Shown here piece by piece: positions 47,282 to 56,693 of a stretch of 64,000 nucleotides of DNA (position 1 is the stretch's first letter; each line of letters begins with the position of its first letter). The position numbers and the translations under genes are program-made. The notes below the pieces were generated by a model, which saw only the letters and a list, made by a program, of their open reading frames with translations, searched no databases and was not told the origin of the DNA. Origin of the DNA: Pseudomonadota bacterium (lineage in GTDB: Bacteria > Pseudomonadota > Gammaproteobacteria > Burkholderiales > SG8-39); the NCBI GenBank assembly GCA_021811085.1, contig JAJZPQ010000010.1:1-64000 (forward strand). The letters run 5' to 3'.

Positions 47282-47569
47282 ATGAAGCTGCCGCTGCGTT
47301 TCGAGATGACCATCACGCAGGCGGACTTTCGCCGCCTCTTGCCCGCCGCCGTCAACGATGTCGCTTACGCCGAGGAAGGCGCGGCGTTCGTGCATCGCGA
47401 CGGCGCACGCGGCTGGCGCATACGCATCGAACTGTTGCCGCAGCTGCGCCTGGGGCTGATCCGGCTCGAGCGCCATCTAGTCGAATTTGAATTCGACGGA
47501 TACGCGCCCAAGGAAATCGAGGATTTCATGGCGCGCTTCGAAATGTATTTCCGCCGCGGCGGGGGCTAG
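47282..47569 (+). CDS. Conserved-looking hypothetical protein at the end of the AOR operon
   Basis: 95-aa [27 protein letters not shown]..., begins 16 nt after the MoaD-like gene on the same strand. Confidence 0.65.
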   Translation: MKLPLRFEMTITQADFRRLLPAAVNDVAYAEEGAAFVHRDGARGWRIRIELLPQLRLGLIRLERHLVEFEFDGYAPKEIEDFMARFEMYFRRGGG

Positions 47570-47672
47570 GGTCCTGCCGCGGGGCGATCCCGCTTTCGGC
47601 TATGCTAGCGACACCGCGCCGCCGAATTCCGGCGGCGCGCCAGAACCACCGCCAATTGCGCAGGCCACTTAC

Positions 47673-48347
47673 ATGAACCTAGAACTCACGCCCCATGAAA
47701 CCCGCATCATCGGCTGCCTGATCGAAAAAGAAATCACCACGCCGGAGCAATATCCCTTGTCGCTGAACGCTCTCACCAACGCCTGCAACCAGAAGAGCAA
47801 TCGCGACCCGGTACTGGACCTGGATGAGATCACCGTGCAGCAGCTCATCGATCAACTGATCAAGAAGCGCCTGCTCAGCGAGCAAAGCGGCTATGGCAGC
47901 CGCGTGCCCAAGTACCAGCATCTGTTCTGCAACACGAATTTCGGCACGCTGAAATTCTCGCCGCAGGAACTCGCCATCGTGTGCGAATTGTTTCTGCGCG
48001 GCGCACAGACGCCGGGCGAGCTGCGCAGCCGCGCGAGCCGGCTGTGCCGCTTTGCCGACGTGAACGAAGTCGAAGCGGTGCTCGACGGCCTCGCCGCGCG
48101 CGAGGACGGCCCGTTCGTGCTGCGCCTCGCACGCGAACCGGGCAAACGCGAATCGCGCTACACCCACCTGTTCAGCGGCGCACCTGCCGCGGTTGCTGCA
48201 GACGAAATGCGGGAGCGGTCAGCCGACCAGCCGGTTGGTTCGGGCGGCGAAGGCGGGCGCGTGGATCAGCTGGAGCGGCGCATCGCAGAACTCGAGGTGG
48301 AGGTGGCGCAACTGAAGCGGCGCCTCGACGCCGCTGCCGGCGGCTGA
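47673..48347 (+). CDS. YceH/DUF480 family protein
   Basis: [48 protein letters not shown]...[13 protein letters not shown], ending in a coiled-coil. Confidence 0.92.
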   Translation: MNLELTPHETRIIGCLIEKEITTPEQYPLSLNALTNACNQKSNRDPVLDLDEITVQQLIDQLIKKRLLSEQSGYGSRVPKYQHLFCNTNFGTLKFSPQELAIVCELFLRGAQTPGELRSRASRLCRFADVNEVEAVLDGLAAREDGPFVLRLAREPGKRESRYTHLFSGAPAAVAADEMRERSADQPVGSGGEGGRVDQLERRIAELEVEVAQLKRRLDAAAGG

Positions 48348-48361
48348 CGCGCCCCCCCGAT

Positions 48362-48829
48362 TCACCACCAGCCAAGCGGCTGGCTGTCGCTCGTGTGGCC
48401 GGCGCCCGACCGCGTGCCCAGGTATTGAGCGCTGCGATCGTCGCCCTGTTTCGCCGCTTGCTGCAGGGCCGCCTGCAGCAGTTCTTTCCCGTCTGCCTTG
48501 AACTCGACGAACGTCATGCCCATCTTGTACGCGTTGAGCTTGGACGAATGTATGGAGTAGGTCATATCAGCCGTTGCGGTGACGATTTTTTGCGCCGCCC
48601 AGCCGTGCACCGGCGGTAACGCCAGCAGAACGGTGACTATGCCCTCATGGAACGCATTGTCCTCGACCACCATCGACAGCCCGGACATGCACAGGTCATG
48701 GGTCGTCCCATGGTAAATAGGCCGGTAGGAATCCCCTGCGCGTTGAGGATAGACGATGGCCACCCTGAATTGCAGACGTGCGCGCGGGTTCGCCCGTCTG
48801 TCTGCGTTTTGCAACTGGCTTATGGTCAT
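48362..48829 (-). CDS. PilZ-domain-like protein
   Basis: DRRANPRARLQFRVAIVYP...GTTHDLCMSGLSMVVEDN, PilZ-like RxxxR...D/NxSxxG pattern; start taken at MTISQL. Confidence 0.65.
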   Translation of the reverse strand: MTISQLQNADRRANPRARLQFRVAIVYPQRAGDSYRPIYHGTTHDLCMSGLSMVVEDNAFHEGIVTVLLALPPVHGWAAQKIVTATADMTYSIHSSKLNAYKMGMTFVEFKADGKELLQAALQQAAKQGDDRSAQYLGTRSGAGHTSDSQPLGWW

Positions 48830-49017
48830 CGCCATGGCTCGCATCCCTGTGCTTGCGACGCACGTTCCGGCGCACCGCAGCAAATCCCGCCTCCCAATCC
48901 GCGCCCGTCCCAGTGGATAAGACTCTGCACGGCGGACTTGGTTCGATTATCGACCAGGCAGCATGATCTCACCGTGAATTATTACCGCGCCCGCGCAAGA
49001 AGAGGCGCGGCTCGCCC

Positions 49018-52000
49018 TCAGTCGGCGACACTCAGCGCAAGCGCGAGCACTGCGCCAATTCCGGCTGGAATGCCGTAACGTTCCCACTTGGACACCGCGT
49101 CGCCAGCGATCAGTTCCACCGGCACCGACGTCAGCTCAAGCACCCGGTTCGTCACCGAGTTTTCGATCAGACGCGTGAGCGAATTCTTGCGCGCCGTACT
49201 CATCACGATGTAATCACAGCGCAAACGGTGCGCCGTAGCTGTGATGGCTTTCGCCCTCTCGCCCACTTCCGCATGCGCCGAATAGGGAATGCCGAAGCCC
49301 TCGAGCAGCTGCTTGGCGGGGGCCAGCGCCTTCGCGGCCTGGTCGCGGTGGTAGTCCTGCAAGCTCTTGCGGCTGAAATAGCGTGCGACGTCACGCGTGA
49401 ACGGCGGCTGCACATTCAGCAGATGAATCTCCATTGCGGTATTGTTCACGAACTCCTTGATCACCTGCTTTACTGCGAACTGGCTATTGCGCGAAGCGTC
49501 TACCGGGATTAGTACCTTCAACATGGCATTCCCTCCTGCAAATTGCTGCGACACTGATGCAAGACGTGGCTGCTGCTGCGTAGGGCCGATGTAGGGCGCG
49601 CCCGACACCGATGGTTGCACGGCTTCCGTCGCCTCCGCCTTGCGACCGCGAAAGTAAACCTTGAGCAGCTCCATCGCCGCCGGGGATGCGAAGAAGAACG
49701 GCAGCATGAACAGCCAATCGCCCGCGGACAGCGGCACAGTATCGAAGAACGGCGCGAGGAACGGCAGGTACACCACCATCAGCACCAGCAGCAGCGACCC
49801 CCCCACCGCCCAGACCATCCAGCGATTGGAAAACACACCGATGGAAAAAATGCTGTGATACTCGGAGCGTGCGGTAAAGGCACGGATGAGTTCCGAGATG
49901 CACAGGGTGACGAAAGCCATGGTCTGCGCCGCCTCCAGATGGCCCGGGTAGCGCTGCAGCGCGAGCCAGAACACGGCCAAAATTGCGACGGCGTCCACCA
50001 AGCCCACTATGCCGATACCCAGCGCCATGTCCCGGTTGATGACCGGTTCGGCCGGAGAGCGCGGCGGCTGCTTCATGATGTCGCGATCGCCCTTCTCCAG
50101 TCCGAGCGCGAGCGCCGGCGCGCCGTCGCTGACCAGATTCAGCCATAGCAGCTGCACCGGCCGCAACGGTATCGGAAGGCCGAACAGCATGGCCCCGAAC
50201 ACGATGAGGATTTCGCCGATATTGCAGGCGAGCAGGAAGTACACGAATTTGCGGATATTCGAATAGATGATCCGCCCCTGTTCGATCGCCGCGACGATGC
50301 TGGCGAAATTGTCGTCGGTCAGGACCATGTCCGCGGTCTGCTTGGCCACGTCCGTGCCGGTGATGCCCATCGCCACGCCGATGTTCGCGCGCTTGAGCGC
50401 CGGCGCGTCGTTAACGCCATCCCCGGTCATCGCCACCACATGATTGCGCGCCTTGAGCGCCTCGACGATACGCGTCTTGTGCTGGGGCGAGACGCGGCAG
50501 CATACATCGAGCTTCTCCGCCTTCGCTTCAAGCTCCGCATCGCTGAGTTTTTCGATTTCGGCGCCGGTAAGCACCAACCCGCCCGGCGTAAGCAAGCCGA
50601 TGTCGCGCGCGATGGCCTCAGCCGTATCCTTGTAATCGCCGGTCACCATGATGCTCTTGAGCCCGGCGCCGCGCGCCACCTTGAGCGCTTCGATCACCTC
50701 CGGCCGCGGCGGATCTATCATGCCTAGCAGACCGACGAATACGAGATCCCTCTCGAGCGTCTCCGGACTCAGGTTTGCGGGCATTTCCTGCAGCGGGCGG
50801 CAGGCCACGGCGAGCACGCGCAGGGCCTTGCCCGCCATGTCGCGGTTCCGCTCGAGTATTGCCGCGCGCATGTTCCCGTCCATCGCAACGGGCTTACCGC
50901 CGTCCAGTCGGTGGCCGCAGAGATCCAGGATGACGTCGGGCGCCCCTTTGACGAACGCAAGGAGCGGCGCATTGCCGAAGCCGGAGGCGGCGGCGCCGGT
51001 CCAGGTATGTATCGTAGTCATCCGCTTTCTGTCGGAGTCGAACGGAATTTCCTGCACCCGCGGCAAAGTCTGTTCCAGCTCGTCGCGGTAGTATCCGCTC
51101 TTCGCGGCGGCGACGACCAGTGCGCCTTCGGTGGGATCGCCTATGATCTGCCACGAGCGCCTGCCGGCTTCTTCGCTGATTTCCGCCAGCTTCGCATCGT
51201 TGCAGACCAGCGCGCCCTGCAGCAACAGCGCCGCGTCCGGATCGGTGCGCGGGTCGAAGGCTTCGGTCCCGTCGAGAAATTGTCCATTTGGGCTGTATCC
51301 TTCACCCGTTACGCGCAAGCGTCTGCCGCCTGCCCAGGCCTGGACCACGGTCATCTCGTTTTGCGTCAAGGTGCCGGTCTTGTCCGAGCACACCACGGTA
51401 GCGCAGCCCAGCGTTTCCACTGCAGGGAGTTTACGGATCAGGGCGTGATGCTTGATCATGCGCTGCATCCCGAGGGCGAGGCAGATGGTTACGATCGCCG
51501 GCAGCCCTTCCGGCACCGCGGCGATGGCGAGGCTCACCGCAGTCATGAACAGGTTGACGATGTCCTTCTTTTCCGCGTGCAGATAATCGAGGAATCCGCC
51601 GTTCAGGGCATCGGCAAGGTGCGTGTCGCGGAACAGGCCGTAGACGAACACCAGCGCGCAGATCGCAAGGCAGGCAGTTCCGAGCACTTTCCCCAGGTGT
51701 TCGAGTTTCTTCTGCAGCGGCGTGTCCTCGGACTCGAACGACTGAATCATCTCGGCGATGAGGCCGATCTGCGTATTCATGCCCGTGCCGGTCACCAGTC
51801 CCTTGCCGCGTCCGTAGGTGATCAGCGTGCCCATGAACGCCGTATTCCTGCGGTCGCCCAGCGGGATTTCCTTGTCCAGAACCACGCCCGCGTTCTTCTC
51901 CACCGGCACCGATTCGCCCGTCAGCGAGGCCTCCTCGATCTTGAGGTTGACGCTCTCGACCAGACGCAGGTCGGCGGGGACATAGTTTCCGGCTTCGAGC

Positions 52001-52425
52001 AGCACGATGTCGCCCGCTACGATGTCCCGGCCCGGGATCGTGAGCTGCTGGCCGTCGCGGATGACTTGGGCGCTGGGCGCGGACATTTTCTTCAGCGCCG
52101 CGAGGGCCTGTTCCGCCTTGGATTCCTGGATCACGCCGACCACCGCGTTCAGCACCACGATGAACATGATGGCGATGGAGTCAACGTACTCGCCCAGCGC
52201 CAGGGAGACCAGCGCCGCAACGATCAGTATGATCACGAGGTAATTGTTGAACTGATCCCAGAGCAGCGCGAGGAATCCGGGCCGCGGCCGCTCGCTCAGC
52301 TCGTTGGCGCCGAACTGCGCCAGTCGCTTGGCGGCCTCCTGCCGGCTCAGGCCGCGCTCGAGGTGGGTCTGCAGGCCGCTGACGATTTCGTCGATCGACT
52401 TGCCGTGGGCTTCTTTGTCTTGCAT
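49018..52425 (-). CDS. P-type cation-transporting ATPase fused to a C-terminal UspA domain
   Basis: VVCSDKTGTLTQNEMTVVQAW, TGDGVNDAPALKRANIGVAMG, then MLKVLIPVDASRNSQFAVKQVIKEF...CDYIVMSTARKNSLTRLIENSVTNRVLELTSVPVELI (UspA). Confidence 0.93.
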   Translation of the reverse strand: MQDKEAHGKSIDEIVSGLQTHLERGLSRQEAAKRLAQFGANELSERPRPGFLALLWDQFNNYLVIILIVAALVSLALGEYVDSIAIMFIVVLNAVVGVIQESKAEQALAALKKMSAPSAQVIRDGQQLTIPGRDIVAGDIVLLEAGNYVPADLRLVESVNLKIEEASLTGESVPVEKNAGVVLDKEIPLGDRRNTAFMGTLITYGRGKGLVTGTGMNTQIGLIAEMIQSFESEDTPLQKKLEHLGKVLGTACLAICALVFVYGLFRDTHLADALNGGFLDYLHAEKKDIVNLFMTAVSLAIAAVPEGLPAIVTICLALGMQRMIKHHALIRKLPAVETLGCATVVCSDKTGTLTQNEMTVVQAWAGGRRLRVTGEGYSPNGQFLDGTEAFDPRTDPDAALLLQGALVCNDAKLAEISEEAGRRSWQIIGDPTEGALVVAAAKSGYYRDELEQTLPRVQEIPFDSDRKRMTTIHTWTGAAASGFGNAPLLAFVKGAPDVILDLCGHRLDGGKPVAMDGNMRAAILERNRDMAGKALRVLAVACRPLQEMPANLSPETLERDLVFVGLLGMIDPPRPEVIEALKVARGAGLKSIMVTGDYKDTAEAIARDIGLLTPGGLVLTGAEIEKLSDAELEAKAEKLDVCCRVSPQHKTRIVEALKARNHVVAMTGDGVNDAPALKRANIGVAMGITGTDVAKQTADMVLTDDNFASIVAAIEQGRIIYSNIRKFVYFLLACNIGEILIVFGAMLFGLPIPLRPVQLLWLNLVSDGAPALALGLEKGDRDIMKQPPRSPAEPVINRDMALGIGIVGLVDAVAILAVFWLALQRYPGHLEAAQTMAFVTLCISELIRAFTARSEYHSIFSIGVFSNRWMVWAVGGSLLLVLMVVYLPFLAPFFDTVPLSAGDWLFMLPFFFASPAAMELLKVYFRGRKAEATEAVQPSVSGAPYIGPTQQQPRLASVSQQFAGGNAMLKVLIPVDASRNSQFAVKQVIKEFVNNTAMEIHLLNVQPPFTRDVARYFSRKSLQDYHRDQAAKALAPAKQLLEGFGIPYSAHAEVGERAKAITATAHRLRCDYIVMSTARKNSLTRLIENSVTNRVLELTSVPVELIAGDAVSKWERYGIPAGIGAVLALALSVAD

Positions 52426-52627
52426 GACGGCCTCCTTTTGCTTCGCTAATGTGGCGGCGGACAATCGCCGTCCCCCGCATTTCTCTGGTCCAATTCAAGT
52501 ATGGATGCCCTGCCGCGGAAGAAAATTTGAAGTTTGTGATGCCTGCCATTACAAAAGGCTCAGGCTGCCGATAAGATGGCAATGGCTGGCATTGCGATTC
52601 GTAATGGAATTGGGGCGCAATCAGCCC

Positions 52628-52656
52628 TTGATGGGCGCGGGCGGCTCTGCTATAAA
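52628..52656 (+). promoter_or_regulatory. Sigma70-like promoter TTGATG-17-TATAAA
   Basis: -35 TTGATG 52628-52633, 17-nt spacer, -10 TATAAA 52651-52656, directly before the riboswitch-like leader. Confidence 0.75.
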
Positions 52657-52689
52657 TAAATTGCGTGTCCCGGCGGGAGCCGGGCGCCC

Positions 52690-52806
52690 CTCCAAAGGGG
52701 AGTAGCTTCGACAGCGGCTGGCTGTTGTGGCGCGGTCGTCAATACGGGCCTTCGGCTCCGGTCGCGCCAGCATCGTAGCAACGTGCAAGCGAGACCTTTG
52801 CCCATA
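52690..52806 (+). promoter_or_regulatory. yybP-ykoY (Mn2+) riboswitch-like aptamer
   Basis: Hallmarks CAAAGGGGAGTAGC (52693-52706) and GCAAGCGAGACCTTTG (52785-52800); P1 pairing CAAAGG/CCTTTG; internal GGCGCG/CGCGCC helix. Confidence 0.82.
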
Positions 52807-52827
52807 GGGTGAAGGTTTGTTAATCAA

Positions 52828-52855
52828 GCGGCCTTCATCCCGAGGTGAAGGCCGC
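52828..52855 (+). terminator. 10-bp perfect hairpin, candidate riboswitch expression platform
   Basis: GCGGCCTTCA-TCCCGAGG-TGAAGGCCGC; left arm can alternatively pair with GGGTGAAGG at 52807-52815. Confidence 0.6.
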
Positions 52856-52904
52856 TGTGCGTTTACGGCACGGCGGTATGGCCACCGAATCAGGAGGAAT
52901 CGCC

Positions 52905-53858
52905 ATGCTGCAAACGAATATCCGCCGCTATCTAAAACACGGAATGCTGCCCCAGCTTCGCGTTTTCGAGGCAAGCGCGCGCCTCGGTAACTTCAGCCGC
53001 GCAGCGCAGGAACTGCACATGGCCCAGCCTACCGCTTCGGTGCAGATCAAGAAACTCACCGAGACCGTGGGCCTGCCCCTGTTCGAACAGGTAGGCAGGC
53101 GCGTGTACCTCACCGACGCGGGTCGGCAGCTCTACGCCGGCTGCCATGAGATCTTCCGCGCCTTGTCGACGTTGGAAGAGACTCTCGACGGTCTGCGCGC
53201 AGTGGAGAACGGGCACCTGAGGCTCGCGGTGTGCTCCACCGGCAAATATTTCGCCCCGCGCCTGCTCGGCGCCTTTATTCAGCGCTATCCGGGCGTGCAG
53301 GCGGCGCTGGCCATTCACAGCCGCAGCACGCTGCTCGACCGGCTCGCACGCAATGAGGACGACCTGTACATCTTCGCCTCGCCGCTGGAGCGCGAAGACG
53401 TCGTGACCCAGGCGCTGCTGCCCAACCCGCTGGTGGTGTTTGCGCGCGACGACCATGCGCTCGCCCACGCGCGCCACATCGGCTTCGAGCGCCTCGCCGC
53501 CGAGCCGTTTCTCATGCGCGAGGCGGGGTCCGGTACGCGCTTGCTCGCCACGCATCTGTTCGAGCGGCATGGACTCACCCCGAAAATCAAGCTGGAGCTG
53601 AGCGACGACGAAGCAGTCAAGGAAGCGATCCTGGCCGGCCTGGGCGTCGCCATCATGTCGCGCTACACGCTCGGCCTTGAATCCGAGGTGTCGCGCCTGA
53701 TCTGTCTGGACGTGGAAGGCTTTCCTCTAGAGAACCACTGGTACCTTGCCTACCCGGTGGGCAAGCAACTATCGGCAATCTCCCGCGCGTTCATGGATTT
53801 TGCCCGTATCGAGGCCAAGGCCCTGGTGCAAGACCGCATCTCGCCTCGCCGCCAATAA
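52905..53858 (+). CDS. LysR-family transcriptional regulator
   Basis: LPQLRVFEASARLGNFSRAAQELHMAQPTASVQIKKLTETVGLPLFEQVGRRVYLTDAGRQL; SD AGGAGGA before ATG 52905. Confidence 0.93.
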   Translation: MLQTNIRRYLKHGMLPQLRVFEASARLGNFSRAAQELHMAQPTASVQIKKLTETVGLPLFEQVGRRVYLTDAGRQLYAGCHEIFRALSTLEETLDGLRAVENGHLRLAVCSTGKYFAPRLLGAFIQRYPGVQAALAIHSRSTLLDRLARNEDDLYIFASPLEREDVVTQALLPNPLVVFARDDHALAHARHIGFERLAAEPFLMREAGSGTRLLATHLFERHGLTPKIKLELSDDEAVKEAILAGLGVAIMSRYTLGLESEVSRLICLDVEGFPLENHWYLAYPVGKQLSAISRAFMDFARIEAKALVQDRISPRRQ

Positions 53859-53926
53859 AGCCGCCCCGGACCCAGCCGGAATTTCACTGCACGCTTGCCT
53901 GATCGCCGACTCTGCGCGCGATCGCG

Positions 53927-54745
53927 CTAGGGGCGGGTTGCGAGCGCCTGCGCCTCCGCCGCACAATTCAGAGCGGACTTGAGGCCCGTAGCGCGCGCAT
54001 GCTCGATTTCCTTGCGCGCGCCCGCCATTTGCGCTGCAAACATCGGATTCGCGTGCAGGCGGCTCACCACCGAGGCACCTACCACGCGTCCCGCTTCGAC
54101 GTCGCTCGTCCAATGCACGCCGCAGACGACGCGGCTTTGTCCAAATGCGAGTCCGCGCGCAAGGACGGCATTGGCGCGTTCGGGCGCGATTTCGGCGAGC
54201 GTCAATGCCCAGGCCCAGCCGATCGAGGAATGCCCGGAAGGATAGGAGTCGTCCTTGAGTTTTTCCTGCGGCGTGCAGCTCGCCTCGCCGTGCGCCAGGT
54301 AGGGCCGCCGGCGCTTGTAAAAATCTTTGGTTGTGTCATTCGCGCGGCTCGCGTCGGCGCGCACACGGCGCAGCAGCATGTTCAGGTGCGGCGTGGCCGC
54401 CTCGGAAATCGTCAGATCGAGTGCGCAGGAGAAGACCTTGGTGGCTTGCGGGAATGCAAGGTTCGCGTCACGCGTCGCCAGCACCCAACGCGGCGTGTCG
54501 CGTAGCTTGCGTGTAGCTCGATATGTTTCCTCGTCGGCCGCGAGCGCGGCGGAACCGGTCGCGGGCGGCGGCGGCAGCAGCGACTTGCTGTCCGGCAGTT
54601 CCTCCGCCTGCAGGTATCCGATCACATAGCCGGGGCGCACTTGCGGCAGATCGGCCGGAGAGGTGGGTGCCACCACGCTGGCACAAGCCGCCGCCAACGC
54701 GGCGAGCACCATCAGCACGGAGGTTCTTACACTCTGCATGAACAT
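53927..54745 (-). CDS. Class A non-specific acid phosphatase (PAP2 superfamily), exported
   Basis: Signal/lipoprotein-like N-terminus; PAP2 motifs KLKDDSYPSGHSSIGWAWALTLAEIAPERA and SRVVCGVHWTSDVEAGR. Confidence 0.9.
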   Translation of the reverse strand: MFMQSVRTSVLMVLAALAAACASVVAPTSPADLPQVRPGYVIGYLQAEELPDSKSLLPPPPATGSAALAADEETYRATRKLRDTPRWVLATRDANLAFPQATKVFSCALDLTISEAATPHLNMLLRRVRADASRANDTTKDFYKRRRPYLAHGEASCTPQEKLKDDSYPSGHSSIGWAWALTLAEIAPERANAVLARGLAFGQSRVVCGVHWTSDVEAGRVVGASVVSRLHANPMFAAQMAGARKEIEHARATGLKSALNCAAEAQALATRP

Positions 54746-54943
54746 GCTTGCACTCCATTCTGCACCATGACAAGAGCGAAGGTGCGCGCCATCAAACTCG
54801 GCGTCAATTAGTCCCGGCCGAAAAATTGCGTGCTCTATTGATCAATCGCAAACGCGCTCAGTACCGGCTTGCGAAGCTAATCGGGCATGCGCCCGCCAGC
54901 ACCTCTTGTTTCAGCCTGTGCGGCGGCGCAGAGGGAGAACGCG

Positions 54944-56557
54944 ATGCAACGGAGCGAAGAGCGGCGTTACGAGGGCCTCAGCCCGTTCGAGCTCAAGAAC
55001 AAGCTGGTCGAACTCGCCAAGCACCGCGGCGAGCGCATGATGCTCAACGCCGGGCGCGGCAACCCGAACTGGCTTGCGCTCGAGCCGCGCGCAGCATTCT
55101 TTCACCTGGGCGAATTCGCCCTCGCGGAATCGCAGCGCGTTGCCCTCGCACCAGGCTTCGGCGGCCTGCCGAAAAAGCGCGGCATCGCCGCCCGTCTGCG
55201 CGCTTTCCTCGCAGCGCGCCCGGACGCATGCGGCAACGCGCTGCTTGCGCGCGGCATCGATTACGCCTGCGGCACTTATGGCTTCGACGCAGACCTGCTC
55301 GTAGGCGAATGGGCGGACGGCGTACTCGGCGACCACTATCCGTTGCCGGTGCGTATGCTCGCTCACGCCGAGCAGCTGGTGCGCGCGCATCTCGTCGCCG
55401 AGCTTTTTGGCGGCGATGCGGCAAGCGGCCACTTTGATCTATTCGCGGTGGAGGGCGCAAGCGCCGGCATCACCTATGCGTTCCGATCGCTGCTGCAATC
55501 GCAGCTGCTCGCGCCGGGCGATCGCATTGCGCTCGGCGTGCCGATCTTCACGCCCTACCTCGAACTGCCGCGGCTCGCCGAGTACCGTTTCGAACTCGTG
55601 GAAATCGCGCAGGATGAGACGGCGCTGTGGCGCTACCCGGCGGCGCAGCTGGACAAGCTGCGCGACCCGACGGTGAAGGCTTTTCTGGTCGTAAACCCGT
55701 CCAACCCCACTGCCATGGCCGTCGATGCTGCTTCGGCCGCGCACATCGGCGAGCTCGTGCGCGAGCGGCCGGAACTGATCCTGATCACGGACGACGTCTA
55801 CGCGCCGTTCGTCGAGGGCTTTCGCTCACTCGCGGCGGTCGCGCCCGCCAACACGATATTGATTTATTCGTTCTCCAAGTACTGGGGCGCGACCGGCCTG
55901 CGGCTGGGCGTGGTCGGCCTGCATGCGTCGAACGCGCTCGACGCGCGCATCGCAGCAATGCCAGCCGGAGCGCAGGCAAGCGCGCGTTCGCGCTACCGTG
56001 CCATTTCGGCCGAACCCGAGCGCATGAAGCTCATCGACAGGATGGTGGCCGACAGCCGCGCCATCGGCCTGAACCACACCGCCGGCCTGTCCGCCCCGCA
56101 GCAGGTACAGATGGCGCTGTTCGCGCTCGACGGACTGCTCGATGCAGCCGGCGTGCGCAAGCGGGCGGCGCGCGCGCTGGTGCGTGCGCGCTTCGAGCGG
56201 CTGTACCGCGGCGCAGGGCTCGACGCACCCGGCGACCCGCTGCTGACCGGCTACTACGCCACGCTCGACGTGCCCGCGCTCGCGCGTGCGCGCTACGGCG
56301 ATGCGTTCGCGCTATGGCTTGCAACGAATTTCGAACCGATAGACTTCGTCGTGCGCCTGGCCGAGGAGCGCGGTGTCGTGCTCATGGACGGCGGCGGCTT
56401 CGATGCGCCGAAAATGTCGGTGCGGGTTTCGCTCGCGAATCTGCCGGACGACGGCTACGAACCGATAGGCCGCGCGATCGCCGGCCTGCTCGCCGACTAT
56501 CACGCCCAATGGTGCGCGCAGGGTCTGCCGCGTCCGGACGGACAGGGCAGAGATTAA
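54944..56557 (+). CDS. Aspartate 4-decarboxylase / bifunctional aspartate aminotransferase (PLP, fold type I)
   Basis: LNAGRGNPNWLALEPRAAFF, VVNPSNPTAMAVD, SFSKYWGATGLRLGVVGLH. Confidence 0.88.
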   Translation: MQRSEERRYEGLSPFELKNKLVELAKHRGERMMLNAGRGNPNWLALEPRAAFFHLGEFALAESQRVALAPGFGGLPKKRGIAARLRAFLAARPDACGNALLARGIDYACGTYGFDADLLVGEWADGVLGDHYPLPVRMLAHAEQLVRAHLVAELFGGDAASGHFDLFAVEGASAGITYAFRSLLQSQLLAPGDRIALGVPIFTPYLELPRLAEYRFELVEIAQDETALWRYPAAQLDKLRDPTVKAFLVVNPSNPTAMAVDAASAAHIGELVRERPELILITDDVYAPFVEGFRSLAAVAPANTILIYSFSKYWGATGLRLGVVGLHASNALDARIAAMPAGAQASARSRYRAISAEPERMKLIDRMVADSRAIGLNHTAGLSAPQQVQMALFALDGLLDAAGVRKRAARALVRARFERLYRGAGLDAPGDPLLTGYYATLDVPALARARYGDAFALWLATNFEPIDFVVRLAEERGVVLMDGGGFDAPKMSVRVSLANLPDDGYEPIGRAIAGLLADYHAQWCAQGLPRPDGQGRD

Positions 56558-56646
56558 CGACGATCAGGCGGCCAACCTGCCGCCGCGCGCCCTTCTGCAT
56601 TCGACAACACTTTCTCCGAAGCGCGGCTCCGGCGAGGAAGAATATG

Positions 56647-56677
56647 TTGACAATACAAATGAGAATCGTTATTATTA
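56647..56677 (+). promoter_or_regulatory. Promoter with overlapping Fur box
   Basis: TTGACA 56647-56652, 17-nt spacer, TATTAT 56670-56675; overlapping AAATGAGAATCGTTATTATTA resembles the Fur 7-1-7 consensus. Confidence 0.75.
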
Positions 56678-56693
56678 TGGCAAAGGAGCTGCC

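Noticed and set aside
50911-52449. 512-aa + strand ORF antisense to the P-type ATPase
   Set aside because: No family features; codon-bias shadow of the ATPase gene.
52690-52860. Assignment of the riboswitch to the P-type ATPase gene
   Set aside because: Motif polarity (GGGGAGTAG ... GCGAGACC) and promoter are on the + strand, while the ATPase is on the minus strand and starts upstream.
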